NCBI GenBank assembly: GCA_031281385.1
Contig: JAITFL010000059.1
Span: forward strand, 1 to 17,887
Direction: 5' to 3'
Length of the DNA: 17,887 nt
From: Holophagales bacterium
GTDB lineage: Bacteria > Acidobacteriota > Holophagae > Holophagales > Holophagaceae
In this document: piece by piece, positions 7,912 to 15,028 of the stretch
Position numbering within the stretch: the first letter of the stretch is position 1
Layout: every line of letters starts with the position of its first letter
Translations under genes and position numbers: made by a program
Notes under the pieces: generated by a model
Seen by the model: the letters and a program-made list of their open reading frames with translations, nothing else
What the model was told of the DNA's origin: nothing
The model's database searches: none

Positions 7912-7942
7912 AAAGGAAAAGCCTATGATTTCAAAGATTTTC

Positions 7943-8017
7943 TGGAGGCGCCGATCGGAATCGAACCGATGAATGGCAGATTTGCAGTCTGCGGCCTTAC
8001 CACTTGGCTACGGCGCC
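7943..8017 (-). tRNA. tRNA-Cys (anticodon GCA)
   Basis: The complete cloverleaf is 75 nt including an encoded CCA. Acceptor GGCGCCG (8017-8011) pairs with CGGCGCC (7953-7947), with a U discriminator. The anticodon stem is GCAGA/TCTGC around the loop CTGCAAA, giving anticodon GCA. The T-arm carries GGTTCGATTCC. The variable loop is short. It is the second gene of a two-tRNA minus-strand transcript, 67 bp after tRNA-Gly. Confidence 0.96.
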
Positions 8018-8047
8018 CGACTTTCAAGGTGACTGTCAGGCGAAGAG

Positions 8048-8068
8048 CCTGGCTCATGGCAAGCCAGG
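8048..8068. other. Hairpin between the two tRNAs
   Basis: CCTGGCT (8048-8054) and AGCCAGG (8062-8068) form a perfect 7-bp stem with a 7-nt loop in the tRNA spacer. There is no U-tract after it on the minus strand, so it is more likely a processing or spacing structure than a terminator. Confidence 0.4.
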
Positions 8069-8084
8069 GCAGCCTGCGATGGAC

Positions 8085-8159
<75 letters not shown>

Positions 8160-8176
8160 ATTGCCGAGCAAAGTTA

Positions 8177-8206
8177 ATCTTACAGCACAAACTTGTAAAC
8201 GGTCAA
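8177..8206 (-). promoter_or_regulatory. Promoter of the tRNA-Gly/tRNA-Cys operon
   Basis: On the minus strand TTGACC (8206-8201) and TAAGAT (8182-8177) are 18 bp apart. A start near 8170 is about 11 nt ahead of the mature tRNA-Gly 5' end, as expected for a tRNA precursor. No gene is seen between here and 8306. Confidence 0.55.
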
Positions 8207-8305
8207 GCATGATTTTTCGGCTTCCAACCGAGTCAAGCCGCCAGTCCTTCCTTTTCATCGGCGCATAGTCCACGCTATATCGCCAGCCATAGTATCCTTA
8301 TCAGG

Positions 8306-9961
8306 ATGAACCGCTTTTTACAGCCGCTGAGAAACGACCCAAAACCTGCGCCCCCATTTTTGCCGCTGGCATTCAGGTTCGTGGCGTCCTTTGCGCTGCT
8401 GGTGCTGCATCTCGGGTTGGACATGGATTTGCCAAGCCATACCGCTGACGAGTGGATATATGTGGCTTCCTTGGCGGCCTTATTCGCTGAATCCCTTGTT
8501 GAATCTGCCCGTTCATATTTGGCGACAGGATCGCCATTCTCAGTCCCAGCAAAACCTATGGTGCTGGTCAACCTATTGCTGCTGTGCGCTTTGGTCACCC
8601 TGGTCGTGTCGTTCCACGGAGTTGCCAAGGCCAACCTAGCTGCGCTATATGTGTTCCCAGTGCTGGCTTCCGCGTTCTACGTCGGCATACCAACTATAAT
8701 ACTCTTCTGCATCCTCTCTATTGCAACGCACGCAACCTGCGTTTTGCTGCTCTCGGGCCAAACTGGGTTCCCTCTGGGTTTTTTGGGCGTAGAAGCCAAC
8801 GTCCCCCCCTCTGAAGAGCTGTGGCTCATTGTTTTTACGTCCCTATTGATAATCGCGGCCACGCTGGTGGTTGTCATAATACGCAGGCGCATAGAAACTC
8901 TCGGATCCAACCTCAGAGAGTCGGAAGCCACCGTGGGCGATCTGAGCGCGCTGTACCGCAACGTCGTCGAATCAATGGAATCTGGCCTTGTCACGACTGA
9001 CCTAAAGGGAATGTTAACCAGTGCGAACCCTTCCGCCGAGCGCATCTTGCAGTCAAAGCTCCCATTGGGGCAGCCCATGAAAGCGCTCGGCATAGTTGGC
9101 CAGGCGATCAAAAATGGCATTCATGGCATTTTCAAGTTCGAGGTCGCAGCGGCCATGCCTGGTGGCACGGAGAAGATCATCGGTGGGGCCATTTCACCGC
9201 TGATGGACAGAAGGCACAAGCAAGCTGGCTTCCTTGTCCTATTCCAAGACCTCACCGAGATAAAAGCTATGGAAGCCCGCATGAGGCTGAACGAGCGACT
9301 GGCCACCCTTGGCGAACTGTCGAGCGAACTCGCGCACGAAATGAGGACGCCGCTGGCATCCATCAAAGGCTGCGTGGAAATACTGCGAGGCCCTGCCCAC
9401 GACGGCGCGATAGTCGAAAAAGTGATGACCATTTTGATCAGGGAATCAGAGAGGGTGGGCGCCGTTGTGTCAGATTTTCTGGAACACGCAAACCCAAGAG
9501 ACCTAAAGTTGGAGCCAATATGGATTCCAGACCTGCTGGAAGAAGTGCGCGCCGCCTGCGCCACAGACCCCCGCTTCGAAGGCGTGCGGCTACAATTTGA
9601 GGATTCCAAAAAAGTTTTGGTGCAAGGAGACAGGCGGGCGGGCCATAGAATTTTGACCAACCTGCTCAGCAACTCCCTAAAGGCGTTAAAAGGGCGGCCA
9701 GAACCCAAGATAGATGTCTCCCAAGCAATCGTGGGCAACGTGATTACACTGGCAGTGACAGACAACGGGGTCGGAATGGACACAGCACAGGTTAGAGATA
9801 TATTCACGCCCTTCCGCAGCGGCTTCGCAGAAGGGACTGGGATCGGCATGAGCCTGGTGTTTCAGTTCGCGCAGCGCATGGGCTGGGAGATACAAGTGAA
9901 AAGCGAAATCAACGTGGGGACTACCATAACGATAGCAATGCGAATAGAGCAAATTCGCTGA
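8306..9961 (+). CDS. Membrane-bound sensor histidine kinase with PAS domain (PilS/NtrB-like)
   Basis: Autophosphorylates on His and passes the phosphate to a response regulator. Domain order in 551 residues: hydrophobic segments at about 20-38, 50-66, 84-104, 110-125, 127-150 and 171-193 (up to six membrane spans); a PAS-like region at 213-320; HisKA with SSELAHEMRTPLASIKG and phospho-acceptor His344; then HATPase with the N-box (ILTNLLSNSLKAL, 449-461), G1 (DNGVGMD, 486-492) and G2 (GTGIGMSLV, 510-518). All catalytic boxes look intact. Six spans plus PAS recall PilS; the HisKA sequence recalls NtrB-type kinases whose partners are often sigma54 activators. No response regulator lies in the window, so its partner and stimulus are unknown. 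The start is poorly supported: AGG abuts the ATG and there is no spaced Shine-Dalgarno. A weak promoter-like TTTTCA (8252-8257) with TATATC (8276-8281) is possible. Confidence 0.9.
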   Translation: MNRFLQPLRNDPKPAPPFLPLAFRFVASFALLVLHLGLDMDLPSHTADEWIYVASLAALFAESLVESARSYLATGSPFSVPAKPMVLVNLLLLCALVTLVVSFHGVAKANLAALYVFPVLASAFYVGIPTIILFCILSIATHATCVLLLSGQTGFPLGFLGVEANVPPSEELWLIVFTSLLIIAATLVVVIIRRRIETLGSNLRESEATVGDLSALYRNVVESMESGLVTTDLKGMLTSANPSAERILQSKLPLGQPMKALGIVGQAIKNGIHGIFKFEVAAAMPGGTEKIIGGAISPLMDRRHKQAGFLVLFQDLTEIKAMEARMRLNERLATLGELSSELAHEMRTPLASIKGCVEILRGPAHDGAIVEKVMTILIRESERVGAVVSDFLEHANPRDLKLEPIWIPDLLEEVRAACATDPRFEGVRLQFEDSKKVLVQGDRRAGHRILTNLLSNSLKALKGRPEPKIDVSQAIVGNVITLAVTDNGVGMDTAQVRDIFTPFRSGFAEGTGIGMSLVFQFAQRMGWEIQVKSEINVGTTITIAMRIEQIR

Positions 9962-9972
9962 AAGTCCAGCCC

Positions 9973-10001
9973 TTGACCTGCCAAATAGATGGGGATATAA
10001 T
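9973..10001 (+). promoter_or_regulatory. Promoter of the hfq-pdxA-glmU cluster
   Basis: TTGACC (9973-9978) and a perfect TATAAT (9996-10001) are spaced 17 bp apart, one of the clearest promoters in the window. It begins 12 bp after the kinase stop codon, so the cluster is transcribed independently. A start near 10008 gives a leader of about 70 nt. Confidence 0.75.
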
Positions 10002-10078
10002 CGGTTGTATTGTCTATCCCCTTGTATTAAACTCATTAACTTCCATTTCACTTGCAAAGGCAATTTCGGGATGATTTG

Positions 10079-10549
10079 ATGAACAGAAAACTGATACGCC
10101 CCAACTTGGAGGCAATCAAAGAAAGGCTGGGCCGGAGCGCGCGGCAGCGCCAAGTCGAGCCAAAGCAATCATGCGCTCCTGCCGCCGACGGTCACTCACA
10201 CCACAGCAACGGTACCGCCTCGAACTCTTCGACACATGGGGGCCTTGGGGCCAAGCGCAAAACGCCCCCGCCAGAACAGACCAACGCCGAAAGTTTTTAT
10301 TACCTAAAACAGATGCAGGCAAAAACGCCAATGGTCATAGTTTTGCTTGACGGAGAAAAAATTCGGGGGCTCATAGAATGGTACGACAAGCACTGCATTA
10401 AAATCACCTGCCAAAAGGAACCCAACATCCTGCTCCCAAAGCACAGCATCAAATACATGTACAAGCAGGAAGAAGAGCCAAAAGTCCGCAAGCTGCGCTG
10501 CCCGAAAAAAGAGGACGACCCAGAAGTGGACGCGGTGCTATATGATTGA
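10079..10549 (+). CDS. hfq: Hfq-like RNA chaperone with long N-terminal extension
   Basis: The Sm core lies at about residues 70-130 of 156 (AESFYYLKQMQAKTPMVIVL, then the Sm2 part PKHSIKYMYKQ). It lines up with E. coli Hfq: DGEKIRGLIEWYDK against NGIKLQGQIESFDQ, and KHSI (121-124) against the RNA-contacting KHAI. The arginine patch of the rim (RRER) is replaced by KQMQAK, so binding there should differ. Residues 1-68 form a basic, Ser/His-rich, probably disordered extension, and 131-156 a charged tail (EEEPKVRKLRCPKKEDDPEV). Canonical Hfq is near 70-100 residues with its tail at the C-terminus. Presumed role: post-transcriptional control through small RNAs. I chose ATG 10079; a TTG at 10052 would add nine residues. 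It leads a probable operon with pdxA (45 bp gap). This form resembles Acidobacteriota proteins from memory. Confidence 0.8.
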   Translation: MNRKLIRPNLEAIKERLGRSARQRQVEPKQSCAPAADGHSHHSNGTASNSSTHGGLGAKRKTPPPEQTNAESFYYLKQMQAKTPMVIVLLDGEKIRGLIEWYDKHCIKITCQKEPNILLPKHSIKYMYKQEEEPKVRKLRCPKKEDDPEVDAVLYD

Positions 10550-10594
10550 CCCTCAGCCGCCCACCCCAGCAGCCGCCAAGAGAAGCTCTCCGGC

Positions 10595-11608
10595 ATGAAA
10601 CAGGCAAAGCATTTAGCAATCACGCTTGGCGACCCTGCGGGGATTGGCCCTGAGGTATTGCTAAAGCTGTTGCCAAATATTCTTTCTGGCGGCAACAGAG
10701 TGACCATTTACGGAAGTTCCGCTGGACTGGCGATTTTGCCGTCTCACAGCGTGGACTACAAATTCAGTGGCGGCAAATTTATTTTTGGCTCTCACGAAAT
10801 TGACTGGGCCGACCCTGCCCCCGAAATAGGCCCTAGCGATCTGCGCCTCGGAGCGCCGAGCGCCCTCTCTGGCAGATGCGCCGTTGAAGCCGTGAAGATG
10901 GCGGCGGCAGACGTTTTGTCTGGCAGGGCTGATGCCCTGCTCACCCTGCCGATTTCAAAGGTGGCCGCACAAATGGCTGGCTATGACATCAACGGCCATA
11001 CCGAGTTGCTGCAGCAAATCACTGGCTCGCCCAAAGTGCGAATGGCGTTTGTCGGGCCCAAACTAAAAGTGGCCCTGCACACCGCTCACCAAAGCCTGCG
11101 CTCCGCCATAGACAAACTCAGCGCAGAATCTGTCGCGGACACACTGTTATTTGTATCAACGCGCTTTGCCCCCATGCTTGGACTGAAAAACGCCAGAGTG
11201 GCCCTATGCGCCCTGAACCCCCACGCGGGCGAAGGGGGGCTGTTTGGCAATGAAGAGTTGGCTCTGGCCCAAGCAATCGAAATCGCAAAAAAATCATTCA
11301 ACGGATCAATCATCGAAAGAGATTCTACCGCCTGTGTCCCCGAGTTCAGCGGCCCTTGGCCCGCCGATACAATATTCCAGAGGGCAAGCAGGGGCGAGTT
11401 TGACATAGTGGTGGCCCTTTACCACGACCAAGGAATGATACCCGTCAAATTGCTGGAGCCAAGCGACACCGTCAATTTGACCGTTGGCCTGCCATTCATA
11501 CGCACTTCGCCCGGCCATGGCACAGCATTTGACATAGCCGGAAAATGGTCCGCCGACCCAAGCAACGCGCTGGCGGCGGCAAACCTAGCCTTTTCATTCA
11601 TGGGGTGA
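10595..11608 (+). CDS. pdxA: 4-hydroxythreonine-4-phosphate dehydrogenase
   Basis: NAD-dependent oxidation and decarboxylation of 4-phosphohydroxy-L-threonine, giving the substrate that PdxJ uses in the DXP-dependent pyridoxal phosphate pathway; cytoplasmic dimer. Seen: GDPAGIGPE (12-20), TLPISK (117-122), GHTE with His135, NPHAGEGG with His210, GPWPADT (253-259), ALYHDQGMIPVK with His277 and RTSPGHGTAFDIAGK (303-317). The three histidines match the metal ligands of E. coli PdxA. The 337-residue length is normal, with no gaps. A GAGAAG at 10580-10585 is a weak ribosome-binding site. It is followed by glmU after only 3 bp, so translation is probably coupled. PdxJ is not in the window. Confidence 0.95.
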   Translation: MKQAKHLAITLGDPAGIGPEVLLKLLPNILSGGNRVTIYGSSAGLAILPSHSVDYKFSGGKFIFGSHEIDWADPAPEIGPSDLRLGAPSALSGRCAVEAVKMAAADVLSGRADALLTLPISKVAAQMAGYDINGHTELLQQITGSPKVRMAFVGPKLKVALHTAHQSLRSAIDKLSAESVADTLLFVSTRFAPMLGLKNARVALCALNPHAGEGGLFGNEELALAQAIEIAKKSFNGSIIERDSTACVPEFSGPWPADTIFQRASRGEFDIVVALYHDQGMIPVKLLEPSDTVNLTVGLPFIRTSPGHGTAFDIAGKWSADPSNALAAANLAFSFMG

Positions 11609-11611
11609 CGC

Positions 11612-12919
11612 ATGTCCCTTTCTGCAATCATTATCGCAAACCGCGCCCTGGGCTGCCACCCAGTTTCCGATGGCCCCCGTGGGCGGCCCCTGTGCCTAAA
11701 AAAAATCTTGGGTGACACGCTGCTGCAATGGCAGCTGCGGGCCCTGCCAAAAGAAACAGAGCGAGTGTGCATCCTTGCGTGCAACGGGTATGAAGAAATC
11801 GCAAACCTAGCCGCAAAATTGGTTGATGGCGGCGATACCCACTTCAGCATAGATTGCATACGCTATGAACACATCTTCCCCTGCGGCGACAATAAGCAAG
11901 TGCTGCAACTACTTCCGCACAACGACCACATATTGCTCATCGGGCAAGAGCAGCCATTAGTCAACCAGCCCGACTTGCTTCAAAGGCTGGCCACCGAAAC
12001 CTGCGCCCTGACGCTCTGCGAAGATGAAGATGAGGCCGACCCCATCGCCGGGGCTCCAATATCCCTGCCCATGTCCGCGCTCAAGTTCGCCATAGACAGC
12101 TTCCCCAAAGATATGTCGCCAAGCGAAAGCGAATTGGACAACATCGCCGATTTGGCCGAACTCGGCTGTGTAAGCCACTCCGAGACCGGCAAGATAGCAA
12201 TCCAAACCATGGCTGACTTTTCAGAGATACAAGCCATAATGCGGAAGCGCATCGTTTCTCACTTGCAAGAGATGGGCATCTGCTTTATTGACCCCGCCAC
12301 GGCTTTTGTCGGCCCCCGAGTGGAACTGTCAGGCAGTGGCGTAACCATAGAACCAATGGCCCGGCTGGAAGGAAAGACCATCGTGGGGGACGGCGCCACC
12401 ATCGGCCAAGGCTCAATCATTATTGATTCTGTCATCGGCCCTAATGTTGAAATACGCCCATATTCAGTAATAAGCAATTCAATCATCAGCCAAGGAGCAA
12501 AGATAGGCCCATTCGCCCACCTCCGCGAGGGGTCGGAGATTGGCCCCCAAGCCCATGTTGGCAATTTCGTTGAAACAAAAAAGACACGCATTGGCAGCGG
12601 CTCCAAGGCCAACCACCTCTCCTACCTTGGCGACTGCCAAGTGGGCGAAGATACCAATGTCGGCGCAGGCTGCATAACGTGCAACTATGACGGATTCGCC
12701 AAGCATAAGACACTCATTGGCAGTCGCGTATTCATCGGGTCTGGCAGCCAACTGGTGGCGCCCGTCGAAGTGGGCGATGGCGCGATCCTTGGGGCTGGCA
12801 CCACACTAACGGCAAACGCCCCTAGCGACGCGCTGATCCTCACAAGGCCCGAAACGATAGTAAAGGCTGGTGGGGCCCAGAGACTTAGGGAAAAGAAAAA
12901 AACGAACATGGCGAAATGA
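11612..12919 (+). CDS. glmU: GlmU-type protein: acetyltransferase intact, uridylyltransferase domain degenerate
   Basis: In normal GlmU the C-terminal left-handed beta-helix acetylates glucosamine-1-phosphate and the N-terminal domain adds UMP to give UDP-GlcNAc. The C-terminal half (about 225-425) is well conserved: hexapeptide repeats, FAHLREG (Arg305), [12 protein letters not shown] (318-328), NHLSYLGD with His335 (E. coli His363), and [13 protein letters not shown] (349-361). The N-terminal domain is not. LAAGxGTRM is replaced by [12 protein letters not shown]; the PK lysine (E. coli Lys25) aligns with Leu; GDVPL with the Mg-binding Asp105 reads GQEQPL (111-115); and the YGR and NTG motifs are absent. 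The domain is shorter than usual, total 435 rather than about 455. Other fold landmarks remain ([17 protein letters not shown]), so it looks like decay or repurposing rather than a fusion. The start has GGGGTGA within the pdxA end. Most likely only the acetyltransferase works. Confidence 0.9.
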   Translation: MSLSAIIIANRALGCHPVSDGPRGRPLCLKKILGDTLLQWQLRALPKETERVCILACNGYEEIANLAAKLVDGGDTHFSIDCIRYEHIFPCGDNKQVLQLLPHNDHILLIGQEQPLVNQPDLLQRLATETCALTLCEDEDEADPIAGAPISLPMSALKFAIDSFPKDMSPSESELDNIADLAELGCVSHSETGKIAIQTMADFSEIQAIMRKRIVSHLQEMGICFIDPATAFVGPRVELSGSGVTIEPMARLEGKTIVGDGATIGQGSIIIDSVIGPNVEIRPYSVISNSIISQGAKIGPFAHLREGSEIGPQAHVGNFVETKKTRIGSGSKANHLSYLGDCQVGEDTNVGAGCITCNYDGFAKHKTLIGSRVFIGSGSQLVAPVEVGDGAILGAGTTLTANAPSDALILTRPETIVKAGGAQRLREKKKTNMAK

Positions 12920-12938
12920 CGCGGCTGCTTGGCGTCAA

Positions 12939-13703
12939 TCACCGCCTCGGCCCCAACTGCCTCGCCTTTTCAAAGTCGGCGGCAGCATTTGTTTCATCGC
13001 CCTTTGCGCGGTACGCCCTGCCGCGCCCGTTATAGAAAGAAGCGTTCCCCGGCTCTAGCTCTATGGCTCTGGTGTAGTCCGCTATGGCGGCGGCATAGTC
13101 TTTTTTCACCGTGTACGCGCTGCCCCTGCCCGCCAATGCCTGACCCTTGAAGTCTTTTGGCGCAAGGGCAACTGCCTCGTTGAAATCGGCTAGGGCTCGG
13201 CCAAAGTCTTGTTTTTTCAGGTATGCGCTGCCCCTGTTGAAAATGGTGCGGCAATCCCTTGGGCCGCGTTTCAGCGCTTTGGTGAAATCCGCAATGGCAC
13301 CATCGTAGTCGCCTTTTCTTGCGAGCGCGACGCCCCTCTTGGAATAAACCTCCGAATCTTTGGAGCCAAGCCTTATCGCCTCGTTGAAATCCGAGATGGC
13401 GCTGTCTAAGTCGCCCTTGATCAGATACCCCTGCCCGCGCAGACCGTATGCTGCCATATATTTGGGGGTTATGGCAATGGCGGCATTGAATTCTTGGATC
13501 GCCCTATTAAAATCGTTGCCCTCCAGCAGTTTGCGCCCCCATTCAAAATGCGCCTTGGCTGTTGCGCTGGGCCTGCTTTTTGGCGGAGTGCATGCCGGCC
13601 CCGGCAAAAATATCGCCAGCGCTAGAAACATTGCCGCTGCCATTGTCACTCGCCAAAGAGGCACATTCAGGCTAATTTTGGCGCTCGGCTCGGTTAGATT
13701 CAT
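12939..13703 (-). CDS. Exported or lipid-anchored TPR protein
   Basis: A 254-residue protein. The first 21 residues are polar, followed by a hydrophobic stretch (MAAAMFLALAIFLPGPAC, 21-38) ending in Cys38. GPAC is an imperfect lipobox, so a lipoprotein is possible but not certain. After this come about six regularly spaced 34-residue TPR units, starting near residues 50, 84, 118, 152, 188 and 222, each with the usual Gly/Ala/Tyr pattern (for example RGVALARKGDYDGAIADFTK). Such repeats bind partner proteins; no specific role can be assigned. The start at 13703 has GGAGG five bases upstream (13709-13713), decisive over the internal Met21. It converges with glmU, 19 bp apart. Confidence 0.87.
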   Translation of the reverse strand: MNLTEPSAKISLNVPLWRVTMAAAMFLALAIFLPGPACTPPKSRPSATAKAHFEWGRKLLEGNDFNRAIQEFNAAIAITPKYMAAYGLRGQGYLIKGDLDSAISDFNEAIRLGSKDSEVYSKRGVALARKGDYDGAIADFTKALKRGPRDCRTIFNRGSAYLKKQDFGRALADFNEAVALAPKDFKGQALAGRGSAYTVKKDYAAAIADYTRAIELEPGNASFYNGRGRAYRAKGDETNAAADFEKARQLGPRR

Positions 13704-13732
13704 GTCGGCCTCCGTAATGCTGCTACTCGCTA

Positions 13733-13762
13733 ACGATACTTTGGAGCCAATAGCAATGTCAA
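13733..13762 (-). promoter_or_regulatory. Promoter of the TPR protein gene
   Basis: On the minus strand a perfect TTGACA (13762-13757) and TATCGT (13738-13733) are 18 bp apart. A start near 13726 leaves a leader of just over 20 nt containing the GGAGG site. Confidence 0.5.
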
Positions 13763-13781
13763 TTCTTAGCGGTAAAATACC

Positions 13782-13800
13782 ATTGAGCCTCTTGCAAAAC
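13782..13800 (+). repeat. Dispersed motif copy C
   Basis: ATTGAGCCTCTTGCAAAAC, a full match to ATNGAGNNNMTTGCAAAAC. It forms the left end of the structured element at 13785-14178 and faces copy D. Confidence 0.65.
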
Positions 13801-14178
13801 TATCTTCGCGTTCATCGAAGTCGCGCCCATGTATCAGCCCCTACATAGGGCAGTTGGCGAGGCGAGTATAAGGGGTCTGGGGAAATACTCTCCAAAAGTC
13901 CGAATGGGCTAGGAGGCGCGGCGGAATGAAGCGAACCGCGAAGCGGTGAGCGGATTTGGAGCACGCGCCGGAAAGCCACGCTCGCATGCGAGGCCGCCCT
14001 AAATGAATCCCCAGTTAGCATTCGATAAGTTTTTCCAAGCCCCGGCGCGAAACACTCAAGGCCGAAGTATGCTCGCCCCGTGTCCAAGCGGCGAATGACC
14101 TCGCCGCGTACCCATTCGGCGTGATGGAATTGCCATTCGCCAGCAAGAAAAGATTTGGGAGAGTTTTGCAAGAAGCTC
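13785..14178. mobile_element. MITE-like structured element with terminal inverted repeats
   Basis: Explains the gene-free stretch between 13763 and 14206. The ends are inverted repeats: GAGCCTCTTGCAAAACTATC (13785-13804) and, reverse-complemented, GAGCTTCTTGCAAAACTCTC (14178-14159), 18 of 20 identical. The interior is dense with perfect small palindromes: CCCTA/TAGGG (13839-13850), GAGTAT/ATACTC (13864-13890), ACCGC/GCGGT (13935-13947), CTCGCATGCGAG (13981-13992), GCGGCGA/TCGCCGC (14088-14107) and GGCGAATG/CATTCGCC (14090-14141). No transposase is encoded. A clear target-site duplication is not visible. A structured RNA is the alternative. A minus-strand frame of 119 codons crosses it but has no coding character I trust. 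Confidence 0.5.
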
Positions 14179-14181
14179 TAT
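14163..14181 (-). repeat. Dispersed motif copy D
   Basis: On the minus strand ATAGAGCTTCTTGCAAAAC, a full match to the motif. It forms the right end of the element at 13785-14178 and sits 26 bp upstream of the mlaE -35 box. Confidence 0.65.
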
Positions 14182-14206
14182 TGGCAACGCCAACTGGAAT
14201 CTAGTA

Positions 14207-14235
14207 TTGGCGAAAACGTTAAACAACTGTATAAT
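14207..14235 (+). promoter_or_regulatory. mlaE promoter with TTGGC inverted repeats
   Basis: TTGGCG (14207-14212) and a perfect TATAAT (14230-14235) are 17 bp apart. Upstream, TTGGC (14181-14185) and GCCAA (14189-14193) form a small hairpin. CGCCAA (14188-14193) is also the complement of the -35 box, so the TTGGC unit occurs three times in alternating orientation; TATTGGC is repeated directly at 14179 and 14205. A regulator site is possible. Expected start 14241-14243, only 7-9 nt before the mlaE ATG. Confidence 0.65.
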
Positions 14236-14249
14236 ATCCATGTGAACGT

Positions 14250-15026
14250 ATGTTGACTAATATTCTTGACGCCATCGGCACCCGCTTGTTGGTTGCCTTG
14301 GACAAAGTGGGGGATTTTGCCCTCCTTTCCTATAGGGCAATCAGGGCCGTCTTCCGCCGCCCCTTCGACGGCGCGGGCCTATTGCACCAACTGTCCGTCG
14401 TGGGCATCAATTCGCTCCCAGTAATCCTTCTGACCTCTCTGGCCGTCAGCATGGTGTTTGCCGTCCAACTGTCCTTTGGCTTCAAACAATTCCAAGCCGA
14501 GGGCATGGCCGCCCAAGTGGAGGGCCTGGCGATTGTCAGGGAGCTAAGCCCGATAATCACCGGCCTGATGATGTCTGGCCGCGTGGGCAGCGCGATGGCG
14601 GCAGAGCTTGGCACAATGCGGGTGACCGAGCAAATTGACGCGCTGGAGTGCCTAGCCACCGACCCCATCCAGTACCTCTTCGTCCCAAGGCTATTGGCCG
14701 CAGCCATCATGGTCCCGCTGCTTACGGGCATTTCCATCTTGGTCGGCTACTGGGGCGGCTACATGCTGCTGGTCAGCACAGAGGGCCAAAGCTCCGCCGT
14801 ATATGCCGATGAGTTTTTCAAACTGCTCTCAATGGGCGATGCAGGCATAGCCCTGGCAAAGGGGATAATGTTCGGCCTGATCATAGCCCTAATCGGATGC
14901 TGGCGCGGCTACAGAACTATGGGCGGCGCCGAGGGCGTAGGCAACGCGCCCACAAGCAGCGTCGTGCTTTCCAGCCTCTGGATTCTCATATCAGATTTCT
15001 TCCTTACCAAGCTGTTGCTGGTGTGA
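14250..15026 (+). CDS. mlaE: Phospholipid ABC transporter permease, MlaE family
   Basis: Inner-membrane permease of the Mla/MCE system, which moves phospholipids between the membranes of diderm bacteria. The 258-residue protein shows the family pattern: an N-terminal amphipathic helix, then hydrophobic spans around 50-72, 90-105, 145-170 and 200-222. The conserved central block (VEGLAIVRELSPIITGLMMSG, followed by RVGSAMAAELGTMRVTEQIDALE) contacts the ATPase and is nearly textbook. The ATG at 14250 lies 7-9 nt from the predicted transcription start and has no Shine-Dalgarno, so the message may be leaderless. Followed by mlaF after 2 bp, so the two are certainly co-transcribed. Confidence 0.95.
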   Translation: MLTNILDAIGTRLLVALDKVGDFALLSYRAIRAVFRRPFDGAGLLHQLSVVGINSLPVILLTSLAVSMVFAVQLSFGFKQFQAEGMAAQVEGLAIVRELSPIITGLMMSGRVGSAMAAELGTMRVTEQIDALECLATDPIQYLFVPRLLAAAIMVPLLTGISILVGYWGGYMLLVSTEGQSSAVYADEFFKLLSMGDAGIALAKGIMFGLIIALIGCWRGYRTMGGAEGVGNAPTSSVVLSSLWILISDFFLTKLLLV

Positions 15027-15028
15027 CG

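Noticed and set aside
13812..14171. 119-codon minus-strand open frame inside the structured element
   Set aside because: It spans the inverted-repeat end and several palindromes, has no ribosome-binding site, a low-complexity composition and no recognisable family. It is better explained by element sequence than by a gene.
13785..14178. tmRNA or RNase P RNA
   Set aside because: Size and paired ends would fit, but no tRNA-like end, no tag frame and no RNase P conserved regions could be found on either strand.
14897..15028. N-terminal extension of MlaF read inside mlaE
   Set aside because: It overlaps mlaE in another frame, is Arg-rich with no domain, and the ATG at 15029 begins exactly where MlaF family proteins begin.
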